DNA of 64,000 nt, from the NCBI GenBank assembly GCA_028554645.1, contig JAQOOI010000080.1, positions 620,001 to 684,000 on the forward strand, in the 5' to 3' direction. This document shows, piece after piece, positions 45,301 to 57,118 of the stretch. Every line of letters begins with the position of its first letter. The first letter of the stretch is position 1. The translations under genes were made by a program, and so were the position numbers. The DNA comes from Omphalotus guepiniiformis (lineage: Eukaryota > Basidiomycota > Agaricomycetes > Agaricales > Omphalotaceae). The notes beneath the pieces are model-generated. The model was not told the origin of the DNA and did not search any database. It saw only the letters and a program-made list of their open reading frames with translations.

Positions 45301-48300
45301 GCTGCTTCGCTGGAAAAAGGACGGCCTGTTTCACTCCACACATCATCAGCCTGGCTCAAGCTACTCTCTGGCCGTGACTTCAGTTGATGCTCGCGCAGCG
45401 TCTTGGCTTTCGTGACTTTCTCGAATAACTTGTTAAGGTCATCGTCTGGTAGGTTATTCAAGGTGGGATCCAAGCCTAAACGGGCAAACGCAGCTTCTCT
45501 CTGTGCAAACGTCCAATCGACATCATCTTCATCAATGGACGATGCCGGGGAATCCGGACGGGTGGCTGGTGACCCCTCACCACCATCTATTTCCCCTGCT
45601 GTGACGCTAAGCTGAAGATTGGATTTCATCGTAGCTCGATCCCGCTGTTTCCGGATCTCTTCCGGATTGTTGAATCGAAAGACATGATTGTCACCTAATC
45701 AGTAGCTCAGCGGACACATTTCATTAAGATGAGGCAAAGACGGCATACCGAGAATGATACGGAACCCAGAGCGCAGTTTGTGAGACTGAAGACACGAAAA
45801 GGGCCTAGATAAGATATTCTTGTGCAAAGGGTAAGAATCTCCATACCTGACCAGGTGTCATTCGTTTCCCATTTAAAAACTAAAGGAAGCTCAGAACAAT
45901 GAGAAGCCCCGGGGGTTATTATGACTCACAGTAACGCTATCTGGCAAACAATGAATGAAAACTTTTCCGTCCGTGTTCTCAAAATAACAATGTTCTTCCA
46001 GGATGTTGTCACCGCTGAGTCGAATAGCGGCAGGCTTCTCGCTGTCCAATCGGCCGACCTGAGAAGACGAGCTTAATAAAACGATATCACGCGCGTTGGA
46101 GGAATTTGACGAACTATTGTCTTTCCTGGTTTAAGCTGATAGATCAAGCATTCGCTCATGAGCGGATCTGTGACATGGTCAGCAGCTGCAACGATATGAA
46201 AAGCTTGCGGCGAACACACCTTCATTCTTCAATTTCATACAGCAATATCACATATCAGTCGATAAAGAGTCCATACTATGTCACGCACGTGAAACGTACC
46301 AGATTGACGAGATGGGGGATCTTGTATAAATCTCAGTCAAAACCAGCCGAAACGCAAAGTAGAATGATGACTCACTTTTTTGGGAGTATGAACACCGACC
46401 ATGTTCTTCTCGACCGAAATGCCTAGCTCCTCCAGTGCCTTCTCACGCTCCTTCTGAACCTCCTGTGTCCTTTGCATCTTCTCTTCCCAAGTTTCATTAA
46501 GACTTTGCATCAGCTTCTCGCTCGTCTCCATTTGCTCCTGGAGTTCAGCTTTGGTCACAGTCTTGATCCGTCCATCCTTGGTCTGATAAGTAACTTTCTG
46601 CTTCTCCGGAGGTACCTTAGGGTCAAATGTATCTTCACCAGCTGAGCCAGACACCCGAGCTGCCGCGATGGTTTGTTTAGTCTCGATGATAGAATAGAGG
46701 CGATATGAGAATGTGTACCTCTGAGCATTTCCAGTTCTTCCTTGAGCTCTCGCACGAGCTTCGCATTTGGATCCTCGTTGACCACTGCTTTGTTCTTGAT
46801 CTTCTTTGCCTGATCGGCATACCGAAGAGTACTCAAAGTCTCCTCATAGTCGGCTGGAGAGATGGCTGCAATCATAGCTGTCTTCGAATTGCCACCCAGA
46901 CTATCTTTTAAGAGCCAGGTTAAAACCTACAGCAGCGGTCTCCAATGAACAACTGGCTGAATATAACTTGGAGTGACATACGGAGTCGCGGTAAGGCACA
47001 AACTCATCGGCCTTTCCCTTCTTTCCTTTCTTGCCATGGTCCCCTGAGCTGGCGGCAGCGAGTGACGATATCACTTTTCCCAGTGTAGTGAGTGACTTGT
47101 TGATATTAGCTCCTTCCTTTAACCGTTGTCCAGTAGCACCGGTGGAGTTTGCTCGTTCAGAGCCAGCCAAATCGACGAGACTAGTCAAATTGGTCAGGAG
47201 CGAAGCAGAGTGAGTCGCTGAAAGGCGAACCTAATTCGTGATACCTTCTCGGTGTCTAAGTTCGTGTCAACATCGTGTCTCTTCATGGTCAGGAGGAGGG
47301 TAAACACAGCATGGGAACGGGAAGACCTATGGTTCTAGTCAGTTAAGAAACAAATGGAAACGACGTTACTCTATCGTACGTCTCGTTCATGTTAGTTGCA
47401 GCCACCGTCCTTGCTTTGTTCCCCTCGTCCATGAGCGTCATCATTTCGTCGTAGCTACTAACTACGAGCTTGGACAAATCCTCCACGTACGGTCCCAAAC
47501 TTGGGTGTTCTCGCACACGAAGGTTGCCCGTATTCTTCGGATTCAATAAATCCCGGACTTTTTCATTGTAGATCTACAGGCGATTTGCGTCAATAATGTC
47601 CAGCAGGTAAGTACAACGACACACACCTCAATATAAGAGACCTCTACAGTGAAATTGATATTGGGGTCCGCAGCTTTTCGGTCCTCTACCCTTGTGAACA
47701 GCTCTGAGCAAGTCAACGGGATGATGCCCTTGTCAGGTCCATCTTAAAGGAATAGGTTCAGGATTCCACTCCGTGATAGAGAATATGTCAACTCACAGCC
47801 CATCATACTAGAGTCATGAGTCAGCTGAGTTATCACTAGTCGCTGTTGAATGAACACTCACCTATACGATTTTCCCGAGCCTGCGCCGCAGAACAGTATA
47901 AGCTACCAAGAACCGTAAAATTCGCGTAAGTTTCGCACCAGTTTGCCCATCTTCCAAGGAATGTCAGTGAGAACCATAAGATCGACAACACATAGACTTA
48001 CATGCCAAAATACACGCATTGAAACCCGAGAATCCGTGGTCTAAAAGCTCCTTCCCCAAATCATCGTACAACGTCTGCTGGGAGCAATATCCAGGTTCAT
48101 CCCTCGGTCCCGCAGACCAATAACTCTTGTCGAAGCCAAAGCTCATTGTCTTCCTCTCTGTTGCCCGCTTGGTATCTTGCTGGGAACCAGATTCTGGAGG
48201 ATCAAGGAAAGTCTGGTTCCCCTGCATGCGAATGAGTGGCTTTGCGCCGCGCGCGAGCTCACGCATTGATGAAATCGATGAAAAGGAATGCGAATTGAGG

Positions 48301-48421
48301 ATAGAACGATTGATCAACACGTTTTATCCACACTAGCACGCGAAAAAGTGAACGCACCACGAGAGTTGAGGGGCCTGCATCGGACGACGACCTTGATGTT
48401 TCCGTCGCCTGCTTCGGCCAT
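42371..48421 (-). CDS. Kinesin-3 family motor (UNC-104/KIF1-type)
   Basis: Microtubule plus-end motor for endosome and vesicle transport. ATG at 48419-48421 gives [21 protein letters not shown]. The motor domain spans to about 46.6 kb: AYGQTGSGKSYSMMG (P-loop, split by introns, with a 19-nt exon 47862-47880), a dimer-loop region [40 protein letters not shown], and the switch II block [41 protein letters not shown] coiled segment follows (46340-46650), then an FHA domain (about 45690-46060: [28 protein letters not shown]). The KIF1B-type acidic linker (44853-45629) comes next. A large exon (42950-44830) holds the DUF3694-type region. The end is a PH domain (42371-42790: [25 protein letters not shown]). 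This domain order is diagnostic. Motor exon fragments are duplicated at 54.0-54.4 kb. Confidence 0.95.
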
Positions 48422-49984
48422 GTCTAAAATGTTAAAGAATCAAAATAGTGAGTGATAATATGGCCGCGCCCCAGACTGATTACAATGAGAAAAGAGAGAG
48501 AGGATGAAGTCCCTGTAGGCGGAGGACAAAACGCCTGGAAGGCGCGTGCTGAGCAGCTTGACAACAGTGTGGCTGTGCTACGCGGTTTATCATGCGCTAC
48601 TAAAACACCTCAAGTTCCCTGAAACAATTGGCCATGAAAACAGGAGCCAGGAGCAATTGACTCTGTCATATACAGCGCACAAGCATTGAACGTGGCTTGG
48701 TGAACCGGGTGGTCGAGTTACATAGTGCGCATCCACTACGCCTGCTTCCGAATCAGACTTACGGATGGCATCTCAAGGAACGAAGTCCGTGAACAGTATT
48801 AGTCTGGCCGTCGACTTTTCTTGGTGGAACCGTGTCTCGTGGACTCGTACGATTGATCGAGGGCAAAGACCGTGAGGCTTCTTCTCCCCTGGAAGGCGCG
48901 GGTCTATCCTGAATTCACGAGCAAATCAATCCTGTTCAGTACAACTCTATACGCCTTCGACAACCAAATTATAAGGGTATCTTCAGTCTCGACTGGTTGC
49001 TTCTCCGAGTCTCGCGATTCCAGAATCATATCTACCGACCGGGATGATCAAAGTCCCTCACTGCGCGTGTCTCCCGGGGATCTTGAAGTTGAAATACGGG
49101 AAACGAAACAGAAAGAATGTGGCACCTCAAGAATGTTTTTTATTCATCGATGATTCCGTGTGCTAGTTCTGGCACTCGGCTTTCAAGGTTCAAGGCGGTA
49201 GTTGGCACCAGGGAAGGCCGTGCCAGTTTACCTTTTTTTTTCTGACGCTCATACTAGCAGGCGCAGGTTCATGGCCGACGGCTGTGAGGAAGGACTTTGG
49301 TGTCTTCAAGAAATTTATGTACACTCCTTCAAAACCGCATTTAAGCCTGCTTGTACCGGAACGCAACATTATCCAGAAGATTACAGGGTTAGTTCTTCCA
49401 AACCTCGAGTTCAGTCACCAAATCACAGCGCTGATGTCTCTCACCATCCTAGATCCGCGTCCTTGTCTCTTCAAGTCTACCGGGACGATGAACGAATTCA
49501 TTCGATGCCCTCTCTGAGTTATATCGGGTGACTTTTTTGGGATGGGTCAGGGAGGAGACTGTAGGATTTTAAAAATCAGTTTCTGATCGAGGCAAATATA
49601 AGGTGGTGCGCTTGCAAACGTTCAGCATAACGGGAGGAACGAATATGCGTTGCAGAGACGGACAACTCGAGACAGGCATTAATTTGCTCATTGTGGAGAC
49701 AATTGCTTTCGAAAGACTGTGTTTTTCAAGTATTTCCTGTACCCGCTCACAAACTCTAGATATCTAAACGACTCTGTCGTTGGAATAAAATGCATTTGCG
49801 CGACAGTCACAGGTAAAAACAAGAGTGAACACAATGTCTACAAAGTGATACTCGTCTACGTCACTAAGGACGAAACGCAGCGTTGAGTATCGTAGGTGGA
49901 ATGTGAAAGAGTCAGGTGTGCGAAATCGAAAGGTAGCTCGGTCGGTATGTGTTCAATCTGAAGCGTGCATGTTCCCAATCACCG
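48422..49984. other. Gene-free stretch with one unrecognised ORF
   Basis: Contains the promoter of the kinesin gene. A plus-strand ORF at 49284-49517 (starts MRKDFGVFKKFMYTPSK, 77 residues) has a protein-like composition but no family I know. No repeat noticed. Confidence 0.45.
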
Positions 49985-51317
49985 TCATAGGTGCTCCAGT
50001 TCAATTCCTTCCTGGTTACCACTAAAACCTGTGGTTGAGTACACCCCCGGTTCAACACCCGTAGCCTCCAGGGTTTTGCGGCAAGACATTTTTCTCACGT
50101 GTCGGTCCCTTGTACTGTCGCTGCAAACCCCTCTCCACAATATCCGCACAGATGTGGCCTTGCACCAGTATGGGAATTGAGGTGATCTTTAATTCGATGT
50201 CGTTCAGAAACAGACAACAGTGAATGTGCATGCTCACTTTGGAGGTTGCTCTGCGTGGTAAATGATTGATCGCACATAGGGCAAAAGAATTTTGGGGATC
50301 TCTTTCGCCTCCCAGTCGCATGATTCAAGACCCCCGGCGAAGCAATTCGAGATTTATTTATAGGCGACAACTGGGAGTATCCGAAATCTGTGTTTGCGTT
50401 CAAGGTCGCAAAGTCAGTCGTAGGACCTGCAGAAAGCTGGCCGGCGAGATTGACGGTGGTGATCCCAAACCCGTACATAGAGTTCGATTGACTATCGTAT
50501 CTGGTGATTGTATTCTCAGAACCGTCGTAGAGGAGGATGCGCGCCTGCAAATCGTTGAACGAGGTGGCAGAACCAAGGTCTGGGCCAAAGTGCAATGATT
50601 CCAGCGGATTGTTTATTTGTCTCTCCGTGTCAATGCACACACCTTCTGGCAAATACGACGAGTTCGGCGGAATGTTTACTTGCCCCTGCGTATTGATACG
50701 CACAGCTTCATTTTCATGAAAGAGAAGAGACCCTTAAAAGAGAGCCTTTGAAGCCGAAAAGTTATTCGAAAAGGTATTAAATCTTGCTCACGCCTCATAA
50801 TGTTCTCGTCCACAGAACTGGAGTGCGTGAAAGCCGGCTGTCTGTCGATACGGAGCACTTATTAGAGGTGTTTTCGCTGAATATAACTGAAGTCACGGAC
50901 CCATAACAGCCTAAGCTTATCGGGCGATGCGAACCGAGTGACTCCCCATTACGACCGTCTCCTTGAGAGTTGTACGGATAATTTCCAGGAAAGAAGAGTT
51001 GCTGCCCGCTGAAAGGACTTTGCTGACCATGATGCCAATTATTCATTGGTAATGAACTGGAATGCACGGAAGGACCAGCTAGATTTCTGTTGAATACAGA
51101 GATCAACAATTAGAGCTCTTCTCGAGTTTAACTCAATTCACATACCCCTGCCAGGATTCCGGAAGATTGTGAACGGGTGAATGGCGTTTGGAGTTCTTCG
51201 GGTAACTAAAGTTCAGCAGAGGCGAGCAAGAGGTTCACGCAAAACTCAGTGTCTGAGAGAAGCCCACCTATTGTTGCCCTGAAAATCGCCTTCCTCGGAG
51301 CTGATCGAGTTGTTCAT
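49985..51317 (-). CDS. C2H2 zinc-finger transcription factor with a frame break in finger 2
   Basis: Nuclear DNA-binding regulator by its domain. ATG at 51315-51317 gives MNNSISSEEGDFQGNN. Further exons encode SYPKNSKRHSPVHNLPESWQ, a long Ser/Asn/Gln-rich stretch (LAGPSVHSSSLPMNNWHHGQ), and SLLFHENEAVRINTQGQVNI. Basic RRKRSPKF, a likely nuclear signal, precedes the fingers. Finger 1 is FFCPMCDQSFTTQSNLQ joined over an intron to NHLNSHTGARP, exact C-X2-C-X12-H-X3-H spacing. Finger 2 starts LCGYCGEGF but the frame then goes AATVQGTDT and stops at 50095. One base away, the frame gives SDSTRDRHVRKMSC and runs on to TGA at 49985, restoring C-X2-C-X12-H-X5-C. The feature is drawn to 49985 on that basis. 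Targets unknown. Confidence 0.75.
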
Positions 51318-51329
51318 GGATGATATGAT

Positions 51330-51430
51330 GCAGGACTGGGGAGAAAGTGTATTGTTGAATGTTGCAGAACTGGGGGGAGCATCTCAGGCTTGTTAAATGT
51401 CGCAGAACTGGGGAGAGAGCTTCTTGTGAA
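51330..51430. repeat. Tandem repeat of a ~50-bp unit
   Basis: Units of the form 'caggactggggagaaag..ttgttgaatgt', 'tgcagaactggggggagcatc...ttgttaaatgt' and 'cgcagaactggggagagagcttcttgtgaattt' follow each other. Confidence 0.65.
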
Positions 51431-52919
51431 TTTTTGCGACAAGGAGCATATTTTGAGCGCTAAGATGGTAATACTACATCACAAATCCAATAGCGTAGGG
51501 ACGTCTATAGCGGCTGTCGAATTGACAGAGTGCTCTGATCACCAGCAGTAGATTGCGGGAACAGGTGTCAAGCTCTGTGGGACCAAGTTGTTCTAGTACA
51601 CCTATGAATCCGAAAAATGTTGATGCCACATACAGCTTTACAGCCTGAAATACAGCTGTGTTACAGCACAGTGGAGGGCCAGATTCATGGTACGGATGCT
51701 TCCCTGCTGACAACCCGAATACCGCGCCGAACCGCGCCGAGCCCTAACCCCTGAGACGCTGGACCACTTACGAAGCAGTCCACGCGAAGCAGGTGAAGGT
51801 CCACGAACGAAGGATTCCTACCAACGATTAAAAAGTAGGTGGACCATACCCAACAACTCCTACTTGAAAAACAAAAAGGGCTTGAACGTCAACGAGCTAC
51901 ACCAACGAGGGAGAGTCTGGCTTGAACATCAATAGCTAGTCGGAACATCAAATGAGCAAGCACCTAGGATTGTGCAAGAGCTCGTTCTAACCTAACTCAA
52001 ACCCTGGACGCACTAGGGATGACGATGACACCGATTTAGCGAGATAATCAATAAGTTGTGTGAATTATGGCTGGTCGAAGGACAAATATGTGCACGTGAC
52101 ATGTTGACCTTCCAACCACAAAGCCATGTCGAATAACCTCAATAGTCTTCCACAGTCGAGCTTGGGATATCGGTGAACTGTGGATCCACCTCGCAATTGG
52201 GGCTGGTAGAAGAGACTCATCAGAATATCATGTTCGACAATGGATTCAACAACAATTGTGTGCCGCACCCAATACCTAAGTTAACCTGGCAATAAGGCTT
52301 GGAAGGTAAAGTGTCGCATTGAATGAGATGATTTACCTGCCAGCTACATGGGAGAAGTAAGGTGGAACAAAGTGTCAGCAAAGGGCTATTAAATAAGCAG
52401 AGGAATATTAAATACAACATTGGGACAGGGAAGAATGTTGGCGACGGTGTTTACAAGTTACCGACTTTATACGGAATTGGGATGAGGCAAGGAGCCCGAA
52501 TAATGGGCGGGGACGTCGGTGTGCGGACGGACTGCCACTCCGTGTCCGACCGGACTCAGCTGCGAAATATTACTTCCGCGGCCGCGCGCCTGCCGCCTAC
52601 CGGCCTGGTGGTGGGAAACTTACGTGAGGTGTATGGTCGGCTAACCGCGGCTCAGGAGTCGCCCGTACTTTGCTCTAATATCTAGCCATCAGCGCCGCTC
52701 AAGACTAGATCTGTGAACCTCGTTACTAGCCTTGTGGACCAGGGACAATGTACATGGACTGCTGCGACATCGGGGTACTCTCCGCCGCCCGGAACCCGGC
52801 AGAGCACCTGCCGGTAATAATAATATAAATGTTTAATTTTTGAGCCTGAGCGCCTTCACCATTCTTCGAATTGCTTTCTGTCAGATCTGTTACCTCATGA
52901 TTTAGAGTGATGATGTCTA

Positions 52920-53100
52920 GGCTGCACAGCGCTGTAGAATTCAATTCATGCTACGTATCAGTTTTTGCACAGTGCTGTAGAATTCAACAGCACTCACCAT
53001 CATGATTTCACAGCACTTTATACAGCACTCGGAAGCTTTACAGAAAGCTTCACAGCGCTGTAGAGGTCCGCGTATTGTTGTACATTGCTGTACAGAGCTC
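52920..53100. repeat. Cluster of 'cacagcgctgtag' palindromic motifs
   Basis: The motif 'cacag(c/t)gctgtagaattcaa' occurs at about 52924 and 52967 and again as 'cacagcgctgtagag' near 53052, with 'cagcact' / 'acattgctgtaca' variants between. AGCGCT is self-complementary. Such short dense arrays often sit near the ends of DNA transposons. Confidence 0.65.
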
Positions 53101-53399
53101 AGAAAAAAAGCCCGGTGGGCCCTATGAGCAGAAACTATGCAATGTCATCGTCAAACGAATATCGGACATCGATGTATATAAACAGCTTTGGCCGGGCTAT
53201 ACACATCTAGCCGTTCGTGTCTCCTCGCGTGTGAAGTATACGTACGATAGAGCAAGTCCTTCCATACCTCGCCCGCAATGAATAGACAGCGAAACCTAGT
53301 AAAACACGTAACATTTGATCATGAACTGCTCCATGAAGCTCTCTGCACGAATGCCGTAGCAGCCTAAATCCATACCCAAGAGGATATGCAACGTCCCGT

Positions 53400-53900
53400 C
53401 CACGATCACCGGAGACCCTGCATCTTCTCTCAATCCCCATAACTCCGTGCCACTCCATCCAATACGATTGGTAGAGCTGTTCACAGTTCTCGACCAGCTC
53501 AACAGCATCTAGCCGATTCGACTCCCAATCCCTGACCTTCTCAACCAATTTGGGCGCCAATGACATTTCCACGAAACGTTGGCATAAGTATTGCTTCCAG
53601 CTCCGTCTCTCGACGTGTCTATCAAGACATTCGACGTAAAATTTTAGTACGCTTGACATTTCGGCAAGCCACGATCAACGCCAGCCCTTCGCAAGCGGGA
53701 GGAAAAGTTGTTCTGCATCGCGGCCGAATCCTCAGCATCTTCCGCAAAAACTTTAGGTCTCATTTGCGTGTCTGAACGGTTGGTTCCCTGTGCGACAACT
53801 GACAAAGCAACCTCTGTGGAAAGGAGACGGTAATGAGAATAGCATCGTAAGGAGTCGAGAGATAGCTTACTCATTCGCGCCATATTGACAAAGGAATGTC
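53400..53900 (-). pseudogene. Rearranged fragment of ERG27
   Basis: On the minus strand, the C-terminal part (about 53440-53555: VRDWESNRLDAVELVENCEQLYQSYW) matches the end of ERG27 at 57.66-57.75 kb. The neighbouring stretch (about 53600-53890) matches the 5' part of ERG27 at 58.78-59.05 kb, for example 'cggcaagcca.gatcaacg', 'tctgcatcgcg', 'ttgcgtgtctga' and 'caaagcaacctctg'. The middle 1 kb, with the YxxxK active site, is missing, and the reading frame is broken. It is a dead duplicate with an internal deletion. Confidence 0.85.
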
Positions 53901-54039
53901 TCCGCGAATAGTGCCAGCATACGAACTGCGAATAACAGCTTGTTAAACCGGTCTTGCGCGCGTTGGTGAAGTTTATGACAAGCTTGACTAACCATTTTCC
54001 CCTCCTTCTACTCCCCCCTGGTACATAGATCAAGCCCTT

Positions 54040-54400
54040 CGCTCATGACCTCTCAGTTCTGCTCATCGACCATTGTTGATGGCTCTGAACAAGCCCACTG
54101 GGTAAGATGATTCCGGTCTCGGGTCTATCTTTCAACTTGAAAGAGTAGCATTTATGATTCCACGCGTACCAGTGGGCTCGTTTAGTATCTCGCTGGGAAC
54201 CTGCTTCTGGAGGATCAACGTAAGTTAGGTTCCCCAGCGCGCCAGTTAATGCCTTTGCGCCACGCCCGAGCTCTGTTTAAAAATTCGAGAGATTGACGAA
54301 AAGAAGGGCGAGTGGCGGTGATCTGAATTTGACGAAGTGTGGCTGTGCTACTAGTATCGTCGACACTCACACCGGGACAGGGGCCGCAGGGTAGATGCAA
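54040..54400 (-). pseudogene. Fragment of the kinesin-3 motor exons
   Basis: Minus-strand reading gives NLTYVDPPEAGSQRDTKRA (about 54175-54235), matching [19 protein letters not shown] of the intact kinesin at 48.17-48.23 kb. A second piece (about 54075-54160) matches the kinesin exon around 47.70-47.78 kb and part of its intron, including 'catctt.caa' and 'tgattcca'. The intervening P-loop exons are lost. Intron sequence is retained, so this came by DNA duplication, not from an mRNA copy. Confidence 0.8.
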
Positions 54401-54648
54401 CGAATTCATTCAGGGAATTAAAGATTAGTTTGTCCTTATCTCGAGCTCATTCACATCGCTGATCGCTCAGATTAAGTTCACGTCTGCGACACACCGGTAT
54501 GACAGGCCAAACATTCGATCCCCTCTCAAATTTCTTCTTGTGAACATCTTGGGAACCAATTCACGGGTTCGATTCTTTCTTTCAATCTTCTAAACATATC
54601 TGCTACAAGGCTCGGAGCTATTAAAACAACAATCGACGACTCTCGTGT

Positions 54649-56077
54649 TCACTTCAAAGGCGGAGTTGCTATCAAAACACTCTCCATATTGGCGTACCGA
54701 GTGCCAGGGATATTCTTCTCGCTATCCTCTGCGAGTTTACGGATAGCAGCGACCTCCTCCGGAGTGAGATGAACTTTCTCAGCATCCATGTTCTCTTCCA
54801 AATACTTGATGCAGAGGGCAGAGTACATTAGGATATTACCCAAGTGTAAAATCAAAATCACAATATACTTACCTTGATCTTTTTCGTACCAGGAATGACA
54901 ACGAAATCGTCCCCTTGAGCAAGAATCCAAGCAAGAGTGACTTGTCCGGCTGTTGCGTTATACTTTGTACCAATCTCTTTCAGACTGTTGACAACGTCGA
55001 GGATCTTTGGGAAGTTTTCGGCCGAGTATCTACCATCGACGGGTCAGGACGAACATGATAGTAGGACGATGAAAGAGTGTACTTGGGAATAGTCCTTCTA
55101 ACGTCGTTTGGTTCAAAGTCATCCGGAGATTTCTGTATGCAGGATCAGATTTTCCCAGAACGTCTAGAATCGCAGAACAACTTGAAGAACGCACAAATTG
55201 GCCTGTGATTAGACCTCGGGCTAGAGGCGAGTATACGACGATTGTAACACCGAGCTCTCGTGCTGTCTTTAGGAGAGCAATTTGATCGCTTTCGATGTCG
55301 AGGACGAATGGTGAGAATTCGACTTGTAGTGCAGATATAGGATGTACAGCGTGCGCACGACGAAGATCTTGTGCGGTACATTCTGATAGGCCGATATTTT
55401 TAATTTTGCCTTCCCTGCGTGATCGCGAGGCATCAGAATCTTTCATAGGGAATCATCGGAGTTCAGCTCACTTGACTAGCTCAGCCAAGGCGCGCACCGT
55501 CAACTCAATCGGAACCTTCGGGTCAGGTCTATCATGAGATCAGCATGGGGCATCCTAATCCCAGCCAGTGGTCAAACGCACCGGTGTTGATAGAACAAGT
55601 CGATATAATCAATACCCAACCTCTGGAGTGCCTTTGCACATTGAGCTTTGACGCTTTCAGGTTCGCTGTCAAGAGCGAAAGTCGTCGGATCAACACCGAA
55701 CTTGGTAGCGAGAAAGATCTCGCTGCGCTTCCCGGTCTTTTTGAACCTAAAAACCAAGCCGCAGATATCAGTCGCATAGCTGAGAAATAGATAGGTGTTT
55801 ACGCACCATTTTCCGATGAGGACTTCAGAGTCTCCGTAGAGAGCCGCAGAATCCCAATGATTGCATCCCTTGGCGTAGGCTGCATCGAGTACTTTCAGTA
55901 TAGAGACAATCGTCAGTGCTCACTTCCATGACCAAAGAGGTAAAAAGCTAATTGAAAACATACTTTCAGACGTTCTTCATCAGATTCCGTCTTGCCATAG
56001 AACACGCTGATGCCCATGGCACCAAATCCGATAGGATGAACGAGAGAGGTGCCGATTTTCCTTGGTTGAAGTGACAT
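54649..56077 (-). CDS. Aldo/keto reductase, copy 2
   Basis: Second copy of the reductase at 13633-15053, in inverted orientation 41 kb away. ATG at 56075-56077 ([19 protein letters not shown]). All exon junctions correspond to copy 1, with similar introns. Catalytic features are intact: [43 protein letters not shown] and [14 protein letters not shown]. The C-terminus is [11 protein letters not shown]. Differences are scattered (for example YAV to [12 protein letters not shown] to VVYSPLARG, and [13 protein letters not shown] for [13 protein letters not shown]), which suggests both copies are under selection. The promoter carries about 470 bp more sequence than copy 1 between the shared blocks. 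Substrate unknown. Confidence 0.92.
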
Positions 56078-57118
56078 TGCTAAAAGATTGGTGTTTCGAT
56101 GAGACTCAAATCGCCTTTTATCTGTGGCGCTTCAGCCATGAGAAACTTGAAGCCAGTGCTCGGCAGGCAGACGCGTAATGGAGTTGACTGCGCGGAGTTC
56201 GTGCCGATACTCCGCCAGTTCCAGCGGAGCGAAGCAAGAGTGGTGAGTTGTTTCCCACGCCTTTCTCAGCTTTCAGCAATTCTCATCTACAGCAGTGTCG
56301 GCAGCAGCAGCCTCAGCATAGCAGAAATACATCAACGCTCATTTTCTTTCACCCACCCAGTCCCACCCTTTTCAATGCATCTAAGTTACTTTGTATTGTG
56401 CAGTCTTAAGAGTAATTAACAGTGCAGCGTATTTTCGATGAATGCAGTAGATTACAGATCATGACCTTTTAGCAATGCAATAATTCTCGCAGACAGTAGT
56501 CAGATCGTCGCAGTTTAGTTACCCGCGAGCATCGGTGAGGGTGAGTAATCGTAGGATGCGAGGGGGCCCACCCGCCCAGCGGGCGACCCCTTGCGTCCCG
56601 CGTCCGCGCATGCTTCGCATGCCCAGCCCAACCTCCCCTCAGCTTGCCCTCACCCAACGGCTTGCGTAGACGAAGCTGGATCTTGTCATTTTGAAGAAAG
56701 GAAGGAATTCAAAGAAAGAATTGTATCACAACGGAAAAGAAGACCGTCGGGTGTTCACAAAACCGGCATGAATTGGTAAGCACAATTATTGATAATATTA
56801 GCACTCTGTGTAGCCCCCCTCGGTTCCTAACCGTGACGGGCCAGTGTGTCAATCGATATGAGAGATTGGGAGAAAGCGTAGTAACATCACGCAATGAATG
56901 CCGTATGTACTGCCAGTGATGAAATCAGATTCACGGGGGCACACAGAATAAGTACAATTCCTTTACCATGTTAGCAGAAACTCCACAATTTTCACCGACA
57001 TGCACTCCATTATAAGATCTGAATGTCGAACCAATGACAATTGATGTTTAAGAAGACGACCTGAGCGCAGGAGTCCTGGATCTCGACGTCAGACGCGCTG
57101 TGGGGATCCGTGTATATA
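56078..57118. other. Upstream region of reductase copy 2 with inserted GC-rich segment
   Basis: Proximal 100 bp resemble the copy 1 promoter; the block 56835-56925 matches 13268-13355 in reverse. Between them lies sequence with no counterpart, including a GC-rich patch (56570-56660). That patch contains 'gcatgcttcgcatgc' and 'cccgcccagcgggcg' palindromes and an outer 'ggtgaggg' / 'ccctcacc' pair. Confidence 0.65.

Larger units (their letters stand above)
51318..53206. other. Repeat-rich, gene-free stretch
   Basis: Upstream of the zinc-finger gene. It contains a 3-unit tandem repeat (51330-51430), paired 'cgccgaaccgcgccgag' motifs (51724-51740), a GC-rich patch (52490-52680) and the 'acagcgctgtag' cluster at 52920-53100. 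No intact transposase found. Confidence 0.55.

Noticed and set aside
49284..49517. 77-residue ORF as a coding gene
   Set aside because: Protein-like composition but no upstream exons, promoter or known family; listed only as part of the gene-free stretch.
50045..50065. tRNA-like B-box 'ggttcaacacc', and a similar 'ggttcgattct' near 54558
   Set aside because: No matching A box, acceptor stem or anticodon arm could be built around either.
53207..53659. 150-residue minus-strand ORF as a gene of its own
   Set aside because: Its middle is the ERG27 C-terminus, and the rest is out-of-frame or unrelated sequence within the pseudogene region.
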